Shown here piece after piece: positions 1 through 5,106 of a stretch of DNA of 9,410 nucleotides. This stretch comes from Candidatus Woesearchaeota archaeon (GTDB lineage: Archaea > Nanobdellota > Nanobdellia > Woesearchaeales > SM23-78). The notes beneath the pieces are model-generated. The model made no database searches and was not told where the DNA came from. It saw only the letters and a program-made list of their open reading frames with translations. How positions within the stretch are numbered: position 1 is the first letter of the stretch; each line of letters starts with the position of its first letter. The position numbers and the translations under genes were made by a program. Location: contig JAFGBP010000026.1 in assembly GCA_016933095.1 (NCBI GenBank), positions 1 through 9,410 of the forward strand, written 5' to 3'.

Positions 1-25
1 GAGATTTGTAGGTGTAACGAGATAA

Positions 26-146
26 TAGCCCCGCCAGGATTCGAACCTGAGTCCCCGGATGTTTTCTCGCGGGGCAGTTCTGATTTCAAGGATTCCCTGC
101 CTTCGCGTCCAAAATCCGGGATGATTGACCGCTACACCACGGGGCT
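26..146 (-). tRNA. tRNA-Gln (anticodon UUG) with 48-base intron
   Basis: Read on the minus strand, a seven-pair acceptor stem AGCCCCG/CGGGGCT closes the gene, and discriminator A lies at position 26. The T-arm has loop TTCGAAT and stem TCAGG/CCTGG. The anticodon stem is CCGGA (5' side) with TCCGG (3' side), and the loop starts TTTTGG, placing anticodon TTG at 112-110. The 3' half of the anticodon arm comes only after 48 extra bases, so the gene is split at the usual archaeal site between tRNA positions 37 and 38. The D-stem is weak (three pairs), as in other archaeal Gln/Pro tRNAs. CCA is not encoded. No TATA box lies directly upstream; the nearest is at 277-285, beyond two acceptor-like repeat units. 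Confidence 0.92.
61..108 (-). other. tRNA-Gln intron at position 37/38
   Basis: This 48-base insert interrupts the anticodon loop. Its ends pair with each other (CGCG with CGCG, then GGCAG with CTGCC), giving the long intron hairpin expected for an archaeal tRNA-splicing-endonuclease substrate. The exact cut sites are inferred from the canonical 37/38 position. A run of A near its 3' end can pair with the UUUU of the anticodon loop, as a central helix of a bulge-helix-bulge would. Confidence 0.8.
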
Positions 147-152
147 GCTACA

Positions 153-193
153 CCCCCTGAGCATGCCAGCTTTGCTGCCACACACAATGGGGC
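153..193 (-). repeat. Acceptor-bearing mini-hairpin unit 2
   Basis: This 41-base unit lies in the leader of tRNA-Gln. Read on the minus strand it begins AGCCCC (A at 194), like the tRNA itself, and ends CTCAGGGGG. CCCC can pair with GGGG. Inside is a 7-position hairpin (164-180) with an AAA triloop and one mismatch. It aligns without gaps to the unit at 207-247, and the stem differences are compensatory. It could be a degenerate remnant of a tandem tRNA copy or a functional structured leader. Confidence 0.65.
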
Positions 194-206
194 TGTCTAT
201 CGCCAT

Positions 207-247
207 CCCCCTGAGCACGCTGACTTCGTCATCGCACACCACGGGGC
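207..247 (-). repeat. Acceptor-bearing mini-hairpin unit 1
   Basis: This is the first unit after the promoter, 54 bases from its sister. On the minus strand it starts GCCCCGTGGTGT, identical to tRNA-Gln positions 2-13, and ends GCTCAGGGGG. The internal hairpin (218-234) has a GAA triloop. It has the same mismatch position as unit 2, and four of its six stem pairs are changed on both sides. The outer CCCC/GGGG stem mirrors the tRNA acceptor. Confidence 0.65.
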
Positions 248-276
248 CGTATTGGTATCTGAAAAATCAGACTGGG

Positions 277-285
277 TTTATAAAA
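277..285 (-). promoter_or_regulatory. TATA box for the mini-hairpin/tRNA-Gln transcript
   Basis: TTTTATAAA on the minus strand is centred near 281. Initiation about 25-27 bases downstream would fall near 254, just before unit 1. A 5-base inverted repeat, TCTGA/TCAGA, lies between box and start (258-271). There is no AT-rich box nearer to the tRNA, so this is the likely promoter for both units and tRNA-Gln. Confidence 0.6.
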
Positions 286-329
286 CTTCTGCCATGACAG
301 GATGGTATTACTCTCTTAGAAATCCTAGA

Positions 330-818
330 TTATCTTAGCGGTTCTAGACCTGCGTCCGGGTCGAAGAACTCGTCGTCTGCCGGCTCTTGGTCCTGGGATT
401 GTATGTTCCTGCGCCTCATTGTCATGTATTGGAGGCATTTCTTGTATGCATCCGCGGCGTATCCTTCTGTCTGCATCATGCTGTCGCACACGTTTGGGTT
501 GCCTTTCTTGCCAGCCACTTCCCCGTAGCATCTTATCTTGAGGTCTGGGTAGAGGTTCTTGTCGATGTCGTAGCATGGTTCTATTGAGGATTCGGAGACG
601 GCGATTCTCAGGAAGCATTCTGATTCTTCCTGGCTTCCGGGGACCAGGGTCTTACAGTCTTCGTAGATCAGGACAGAATTATCCGGCGTCTTGTCTGTGA
701 GCGTGGTTGCCAGCTCATCTTTTGCCGCCTGGCTCATCTTGTATCCTCCGATCCCGCAGCCTACGAGCAGGACGGCAGACAACAGGATCGCTGCAACGAG
801 CATCAACTTGGGATTCAT
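330..818 (-). CDS. Small Cys-rich lipoprotein, unknown function
   Basis: This 162-residue protein starts with a short basic end, a hydrophobic stretch and the lipobox LLVGC (Cys21), so it is probably exported and lipid-anchored on the outer face of the membrane. The mature part has six more cysteines at 55, 68, 82, 97, 111 and 128. Two stretches (about 67-85 and 96-114) share the pattern C-x13-C around an xxA motif, like the paired-helix Cys repeats common in DPANN surface proteins. The C-terminal 20 residues are acidic. The start is supported by GAGGTG four bases before ATG and a TATA-like box near 856-865. It is transcribed divergently from the Rad50-like gene. I do not recognise a specific family, and no enzyme motif is visible. 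Confidence 0.82.
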   Translation of the reverse strand: MNPKLMLVAAILLSAVLLVGCGIGGYKMSQAAKDELATTLTDKTPDNSVLIYEDCKTLVPGSQEESECFLRIAVSESSIEPCYDIDKNLYPDLKIRCYGEVAGKKGNPNVCDSMMQTEGYAADAYKKCLQYMTMRRRNIQSQDQEPADDEFFDPDAGLEPLR

Positions 819-855
819 CGCGCACCTCTTTATACGGTTTTACTGGTTGGGAGAT

Positions 856-865
856 ATTTAAAATT
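856..865 (-). promoter_or_regulatory. TATA box for the lipoprotein gene
   Basis: TTTTAAATAT on the minus strand lies about 42 bases before the ATG. This leaves a short leader that contains GAGGTG. Confidence 0.5.
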
Positions 866-902
866 AACGATTTTTTTTGACAAGGTCTCTTTTTGAAAAA
901 GT

Positions 903-911
903 TTTTATAAA
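903..911 (+). promoter_or_regulatory. TATA box for the Rad50-like gene
   Basis: TTTTATAAA is about 38 bases before the ATG at 946. It predicts a leader of roughly ten bases holding the ribosome-binding GAGGG at 934-938. Confidence 0.6.
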
Positions 912-945
912 GCACAAGGCTTCCATATACCTTGAGGGTTAGAAG

Positions 946-3012
946 ATGAGGCTTGTTTCTTTGAGATTGAAGAACATCCGCTCTTACGTGGATGAGACGT
1001 TGGAGTTCCCAAGAGGCGTCTCGCTCCTCTCAGGAGACATCGGCTCTGGAAAGACCACAATATTATTGGCTGTCGAGTTCGCCATCTTCGGCATCATGAA
1101 AGGGGTGCTTTCGGGGTCTGCATTGCTCCGCCATGGAGAGAACCAAGGTATGGTTGAGCTTTCGGCTGAGATCGGCAAGAACACAGTAATCATCCGCAGG
1201 CTTCTCAAGCGCTCAAAGGCAGGGGTTGTCCAGGACCCTGGGATGCTAGTAGTGAACGGCACTTCGTTCTCAGGCACCCCGCAGGAGCTTAAATCCCGCA
1301 TCCTGGAATTGCTCGGCTATCCCGAGTCTCTTCTCAACAAGTCCAAGTCGCTCATCTTCAGGTACACTGTCTTCACGCCGCAGGAGGAGATGAAGCGCAT
1401 CCTCTACGAAAGCAGGGATGACCGCCTTGACATCCTGCGAAGGCTCTTCAACATCGACAAGTACAAGCGGGTGAAGGATAACGCGCTTGATTACACCCGC
1501 GAACTGAGAAACCAGATTAATTTCCTGGAAGGCAAGATAGACAGCATGCCTGACAAGAAGCAGGAGCTTGAAGAGTATGAGGAGCGGCTGGATAAACTGC
1601 AGGTCAACTTGAAGGATTGCGAGGGAGAGTTCAACCTTGCCAGGGACGAGTTCGAGAGGAGCTCAGAGTCCTTGAAGTCCAAGGAAGGTGAGTTCGAGGA
1701 ATATAGGAGACTCGAGCAGGAGTTCGAGGTAAAGAGGACGAGGTTCGCGTCTGACAAGCGGGAGGTTGAGCGCCTTGAGAAGGATTCCAAGCGCCTGAAG
1801 GAAGAGATTGCCAAGACCTTGGAGGAACTTGAAGGGTTTGACATTACAAAGGCTCAGGAGACTAGTGCACGGCTTAAGGAGAAGCGCGAAGAGCTGAGGA
1901 AGGTTGATGAGAGGATAGCGGATGTCTTGTCAAAGACTGCTGAGAATCGTGCCCGAAAAGACGCATCTGAACATATCCTTAAGAAGATCACGAAGCTGGA
2001 CAAGTGCCCGACCTGCCTCCAAAAGGTGACTCCAGACCACATCGAAGAGGTGCAGACGCGTGAGAACGTTATAATCAATGCCTGCAAGACAAACATTTCA
2101 AAGCTCGAAGAGTACGATGAGAAGTTCAGGTCAAAGAAGAAAATCGTGCAGAAGGATATCGACAACCTGCTTGAAGGAGCAAAAGAGTTCGAGGTAAAAC
2201 GCGTAAGGATAGAGGCTTTGGATGAGAAGAAGAGGCAGCGCATACGTATCAATGAGGAAGCCCAACAGCTGCGAGAGAGGTTGCAAAAAGAGTTTGACGA
2301 GCTGGAGGCTATGGAGAAGAAGATTGACTGTTCAAAAGCCCTGAAGCAAGAAGTGGCATCTTTAAGGAAAGACGCCGACCAAAAGAGGAATGCAAAGGAG
2401 AGCGCCCACCGAAAGGTGGTCGAGGCCAAGTCCCAGGCCGACAGCCTCTGGAAGATCATCGAGAAGCTAAAGAAAGAGCTCGGGTCCATGAAGGATGAAG
2501 AAGCCAAGCTAAACAGCCTCAAGGCCCGAAAGTTCTGGATCGAGAAAGAATTCATAAGCCTGGTCGACCTTATAGAGAAGAACGTCCTTGCAAAGATTTA
2601 CACTGAGTTCAACGGCTTCTTCCAGGAATGGTTCAACACGCTCCTCGAGGATGATACGATAAAGGTAAGGCTTGATGACTACTTCTCCCCGGTCATTGAG
2701 CAAAACGGGTATGAGACTTACCTTGAAAACCTCTCGGGAGGAGAGAAGACGAGCGTGGCACTCTCATACCGCCTGGCATTGAACCGCGTGATTAACGACT
2801 TCCTGAGCAACATCAGGACACGGGATATCATAATCTTGGATGAGCCCACAGAGGGTTTTTCTTCAGAGCAGCTTGACAGGGTTCGCGAAGTGCTTGACCA
2901 GGCCAACATGCTCCAGACCATAATCGTGAGCCACGAGGCCAAGATGGAAGGGTTCGTTGACAGCGTGGTCAGGATTAGCAAGCAAAACCACGTGAGCAAG
3001 GTAAGCTCGTAA
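946..3012 (+). CDS. rad50: Rad50-like SMC-family ATPase with zinc hook
   Basis: This 688-residue DNA double-strand-break repair ATPase is split in the usual way. The N-terminal half has Walker A GDIGSGKT (30-37) and a Q-loop near Gln146. Two antiparallel coiled-coil arms (about 185-340 and 375-540) flank the zinc-hook motif CPTC (354-357). The C-terminal half has the ABC signature LSGGE (596-600), Walker B IIILDEP (628-634) and the switch His663 in IIVSHE. Rad50 normally dimerises through its hook and works with the nuclease Mre11 to open and resect DNA ends. At 688 residues it is short; archaeal Rad50 proteins are commonly near 850-900, and the shortfall appears to be in the arms. No Mre11, HerA or NurA gene lies beside it: it stands alone with its own promoter and GAGGG ribosome-binding site. 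All key ATPase residues are intact. Confidence 0.93.
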   Translation: MRLVSLRLKNIRSYVDETLEFPRGVSLLSGDIGSGKTTILLAVEFAIFGIMKGVLSGSALLRHGENQGMVELSAEIGKNTVIIRRLLKRSKAGVVQDPGMLVVNGTSFSGTPQELKSRILELLGYPESLLNKSKSLIFRYTVFTPQEEMKRILYESRDDRLDILRRLFNIDKYKRVKDNALDYTRELRNQINFLEGKIDSMPDKKQELEEYEERLDKLQVNLKDCEGEFNLARDEFERSSESLKSKEGEFEEYRRLEQEFEVKRTRFASDKREVERLEKDSKRLKEEIAKTLEELEGFDITKAQETSARLKEKREELRKVDERIADVLSKTAENRARKDASEHILKKITKLDKCPTCLQKVTPDHIEEVQTRENVIINACKTNISKLEEYDEKFRSKKKIVQKDIDNLLEGAKEFEVKRVRIEALDEKKRQRIRINEEAQQLRERLQKEFDELEAMEKKIDCSKALKQEVASLRKDADQKRNAKESAHRKVVEAKSQADSLWKIIEKLKKELGSMKDEEAKLNSLKARKFWIEKEFISLVDLIEKNVLAKIYTEFNGFFQEWFNTLLEDDTIKVRLDDYFSPVIEQNGYETYLENLSGGEKTSVALSYRLALNRVINDFLSNIRTRDIIILDEPTEGFSSEQLDRVREVLDQANMLQTIIVSHEAKMEGFVDSVVRISKQNHVSKVSS

Positions 3013-3099
3013 GGCTGCTCTTTTGGCAATGAAATGCAATACAGGAAACAATCCCTCTTCACTCCAGATTCAGCAAAAATTCTATTCTTCAACAAAACC

Positions 3100-3107
3100 T
3101 TTATATA
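3100..3107 (+). promoter_or_regulatory. TATA box for the surface-protein operon
   Basis: TTTATATA lies about 70 bases before the ATG at 3173, giving a leader of roughly 45 bases. That leader holds a 12-base perfect palindrome (TCCTTTAAAGGA, 3142-3153), which may be an operator or a second TATA-like element. Confidence 0.5.
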
Positions 3108-3172
3108 CTATGAACATAATGAAAAGCAACATAATTAATAATCCTTTAAAGGACAGAAAGGTGGGTTTGGAA

Positions 3173-4288
3173 ATGAACTTTGAGAAATTAAGCTTGAGTC
3201 TTGTCATCATCACAATCTTTTGCGCTAGCCTTGCAAGCGCGCAGCTAAACTTGCTTCTTAACGGACCTGGCGACGGGGTCGTAGTGAAAGACCCGAAGGT
3301 AGAGTTCATCTACAGCTTCGACAACATCCCCAGCATCATTAACTGCTCTTTGTACATTGACGGAAAATACCAGACTGTCAGAGGGTCGCTCTTCAACATG
3401 AACAACAACAAGATAACCCACACCATCACTGCAGGAGAGCATGAATGGCATATAGAATGCTATGACACTGACAACCTTCAGCTGGTATCGGACAAGAGGA
3501 CCATCACTTTAGATGTCGAGATGGAAAGCACCGAGGGTTACACGATAATATACAACAATAATCGTCTTCGAAGCTACGTCATCCCAGTCATTGAAGGAAA
3601 GGGTCCAATAGAATTGCCGGCTGTGATCAATGGAGAGGACATTCAGCTCAAGACCTTTGAGAAGACCCACTACGTTGACCTTCTCAAGATGGGAATGCAG
3701 AACGACGTTCCTTTCGTAGAGGTTCGGGACCGAAGCACGAGCAGGATCCAAAAGATCCTTGTAGGGGAAGGCATGAGCTTTAACCTGAACGATGATGACA
3801 CAATAGAAGCAGTTATAACGCTCAACAATGTCGAGAGGAACGTCAAGGCTTACTTTACAGTGGAATGCTTCCCTCAAGGCGCTGCCCAGCAAGCGCCGGC
3901 AGAAGAGGATATAATTGACGAGCCGGCAGCTCCTGAAGAAGGCGCGGCAGCAGAAGAGACTCCTGTCGAAGCCCAGCCAGGATCCCCTGAGGAGGAAGCA
4001 TCCGACGTCATACCTATTGCCACTGAGGATGATGAGAGCATTCCTCCTAAAGAGGTAAGCCCGGTGCTCAAGTACAGCATCGTCATAATCTTTGCCGCCC
4101 TAATCCTAGCCGCCATTATAATAACCCTTCTCAACAAAGGAGGCTTCAAGGCGAGAGGATTCAAGGACGACAGCGAATGGGTGGAGATCAAGCCTAAAGC
4201 TGAGAAAAGCCACTCTCATGAACACCACCATAAGCCAAGTTTTGACATGATAACAAGCACGTCGAAGAGGAGAAAAGGAAGAAAATGA
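3173..4288 (+). CDS. Type I membrane protein with Ig-like ectodomain and His-rich tail
   Basis: The start is set at ATG 3173, preceded by AGGTGGG seven bases upstream. An open frame continues back to 3023 but encodes no recognisable segment before the signal peptide. The 371-residue product has a signal peptide (about 1-23, ending ASA). Next comes a beta-rich Ig-like domain (about 27-116) whose Cys58 (NCSLYIDG) and Cys96 (WHIECYD) could form the core disulfide. A second beta-rich region reaches to about 235 and an acidic Pro/Ala/Glu linker to about 292. One membrane span lies at 301-320, followed by a basic cytosolic tail with HSHEHHH (347-353) and a KRRKGRK end. This fits a cell-surface structural or adhesion protein. 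The stop overlaps the next start in ATGA, so the two genes are translationally coupled. The specific function is unknown. Confidence 0.85.
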   Translation: MNFEKLSLSLVIITIFCASLASAQLNLLLNGPGDGVVVKDPKVEFIYSFDNIPSIINCSLYIDGKYQTVRGSLFNMNNNKITHTITAGEHEWHIECYDTDNLQLVSDKRTITLDVEMESTEGYTIIYNNNRLRSYVIPVIEGKGPIELPAVINGEDIQLKTFEKTHYVDLLKMGMQNDVPFVEVRDRSTSRIQKILVGEGMSFNLNDDDTIEAVITLNNVERNVKAYFTVECFPQGAAQQAPAEEDIIDEPAAPEEGAAAEETPVEAQPGSPEEEASDVIPIATEDDESIPPKEVSPVLKYSIVIIFAALILAAIIITLLNKGGFKARGFKDDSEWVEIKPKAEKSHSHEHHHKPSFDMITSTSKRRKGRK

Positions 4289-4758
4289 AAAAGTCATTGC
4301 TTGACAAGATATTCATACTAGCCTTGTTCGGAGTCATCTTTGTCGTGATAAGCAAGAACGTGAGCGTGACAGGGAACTCCATCGCGCTCCCTGACCTGCT
4401 GCCTCCTGAAGAGCACTTTGTCGAGGAGATCATAAACGCGGCTGACGACGCCAAGCAGGTATTCCTGCCATTCAAAGGGCCTATGAACGTAAACATCAAC
4501 GATTTAGGGCTTGGAAGCATAGTTTATTTCAAGGATGAGGATAACACCTACGGGATCACAGTGATACACATATATCAGAATTACGACCTTGGACTGGAGT
4601 ACGTGAACATCCTAGTATCTCCAGGCAGCCAGAGAATAAGGCTCCAAGAAGGAGAAGAGTATGTTCTCGACCTTAACAAAGACGGGGCAGACGACGCAGT
4701 CCTGAAAGTTAGGGGCATCCAGAGAGGCGCAGTCAGCATAAACCTAAGGTCGCCTTAG
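4285..4758 (+). CDS. Signal-anchored extracytoplasmic protein, unknown function
   Basis: This 157-residue protein has a short basic N-terminus and one hydrophobic segment (about 8-24), either a signal peptide or a membrane anchor. It is followed by a Pro/Glu linker and a compact beta-rich domain (about 64-157). DLNKDGADD (129-137) has the Asp/Asn/Gly spacing of an EF-hand-like calcium loop of the type seen in dockerin-like extracellular modules; calcium binding is inference. The ATG overlaps the stop of the upstream surface-protein gene by four bases, so the two are made together and may work as partners outside the membrane. No catalytic motif is visible. Confidence 0.85.
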   Translation: MKKSLLDKIFILALFGVIFVVISKNVSVTGNSIALPDLLPPEEHFVEEIINAADDAKQVFLPFKGPMNVNINDLGLGSIVYFKDEDNTYGITVIHIYQNYDLGLEYVNILVSPGSQRIRLQEGEEYVLDLNKDGADDAVLKVRGIQRGAVSINLRSP

Positions 4759-4769
4759 GCCTTAGATAA

Positions 4770-4779
4770 ACATTTAAAT
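4770..4779 (+). promoter_or_regulatory. TATA box for tRNA-Pro
   Basis: CATTTAAATG is centred about 31 bases before the tRNA 5' end at 4806, the standard archaeal spacing. Confidence 0.6.
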
Positions 4780-4805
4780 GCAACACTTGTTCTTGAGAAT
4801 CATGT

Positions 4806-4930
4806 GGGGCTGTAGTGTAGCCTGGAGTGCGGGCGACCAACAAAATCATAGATTTTGGGGTTACCCTACCGGGTAACTATCACTGGCGATTGGGGTTCGT
4901 CCAACCGGAGTTCGAATCTTCGCAGCCCCA
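4806..4930 (+). tRNA. tRNA-Pro (anticodon GGG) with intron 5' of the anticodon
   Basis: Acceptor stem GGGGCTG/CAGCCCC is perfect and is followed by discriminator A. The T-arm is CGGAG-TTCGAAT-CTTCG. The anticodon arm GGCGA-TTGGGGT-TCGTC is complete at 4885-4901, with GGG at 4892-4894 and a four-base variable loop. The D-arm begins GTGTAGCCTGG at 4815, and its best 3' partner, TCAC, comes only at 4880-4883, so about 53 extra bases sit before the anticodon stem. CCA is not encoded. The gene lies between two protein genes on the same strand and has its own TATA box. Confidence 0.87.
4826..4878 (+). other. Non-canonical tRNA-Pro intron
   Basis: About 53 bases interrupt the D-arm region. They fold into two clean hairpins: CAAAATC-ATA-GATTTTG (4841-4857) and GTTACCC-TACC-GGGTAAC (4860-4877). 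The exact ends are uncertain. GGCGA occurs at both 4832-4836 and 4885-4889, 53 bases apart, so a splice after the first copy (intron 4837-4889) would give the same anticodon arm with a wobble-rich D-stem. I prefer the D-loop site because it restores three Watson-Crick D-stem pairs. Confidence 0.6.
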
Positions 4931-4948
4931 TTGAACAAAGTGAAATGA

Positions 4949-4994
4949 GGGCTGAGAGCTCAAAACCGCGAAGCGGTTTTGTTGTTCACAGCCC
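4949..4994 (+). repeat. Acceptor-bearing mini-hairpin downstream of tRNA-Pro
   Basis: An outer stem GGGCTG/CAGCCC (4949-4954 with 4989-4994) copies the tRNA-Pro acceptor. Inside is an open loop of six plus seven bases and then a perfect nine-pair hairpin with a GAA triloop (4961-4981). CAGCCCCATT at 4989-4998 is an exact repeat of the tRNA 3' end and its flank at 4923-4932. TGAACAA (4932-4938) can also pair with TTGTTCA (4982-4988), which would be an alternative fold or a pseudoknot. The element is likely co-transcribed with tRNA-Pro. The layout matches the units beside tRNA-Gln. Confidence 0.6.
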
Positions 4995-5027
4995 CATTCA
5001 TAATCGCTTTATAATCCTCAACAGAAA

Positions 5028-5037
5028 GGTTTTTAAA
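5028..5037 (+). promoter_or_regulatory. TATA-like box for the CARDB-like protein gene
   Basis: GGTTTTTAAA lies about 74 bases before the ATG at 5107, implying a leader of about 45-50 bases. GGAGG at 5093-5097 is the ribosome-binding site. An alternative AT-rich box (TTTATAAT) is at 5008-5015. Confidence 0.45.
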
Positions 5038-5106
5038 GAGAGAAGGCCATTTATCTGATAGTATAGTTGCATTTCATTAATCAGGAATGGGTGGAGGCGA
5101 GTTAGC

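Noticed and set aside
153..247. Interpretation of the tRNA-Gln leader units as H/ACA guide RNAs
   Set aside because: The internal loop between two stems resembles a pseudouridylation pocket, but no ACA box follows the lower stem in these units or in 4949-4994, and no kink-turn is seen.
1854..2555. Long Ser/Phe-rich minus-strand frame inside the Rad50-like gene
   Set aside because: It is the antisense of coiled-coil codons (Glu/Lys-rich), which naturally gives long Ser/Phe-rich open frames; no promoter or start signal.
3023..3172. Upstream extension of the Ig-like surface protein to an ATG at 3023
   Set aside because: It would place 50 featureless residues before a clear signal peptide and put the TATA box and palindrome inside the gene; ATG 3173 has its own AGGTGGG site.
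4923..4998. Attachment-site pair of an integrated element at tRNA-Pro
   Set aside because: The repeated tRNA 3' end is only 66 bases apart, with no integrase or foreign genes between or nearby; a short hairpin element explains it better.
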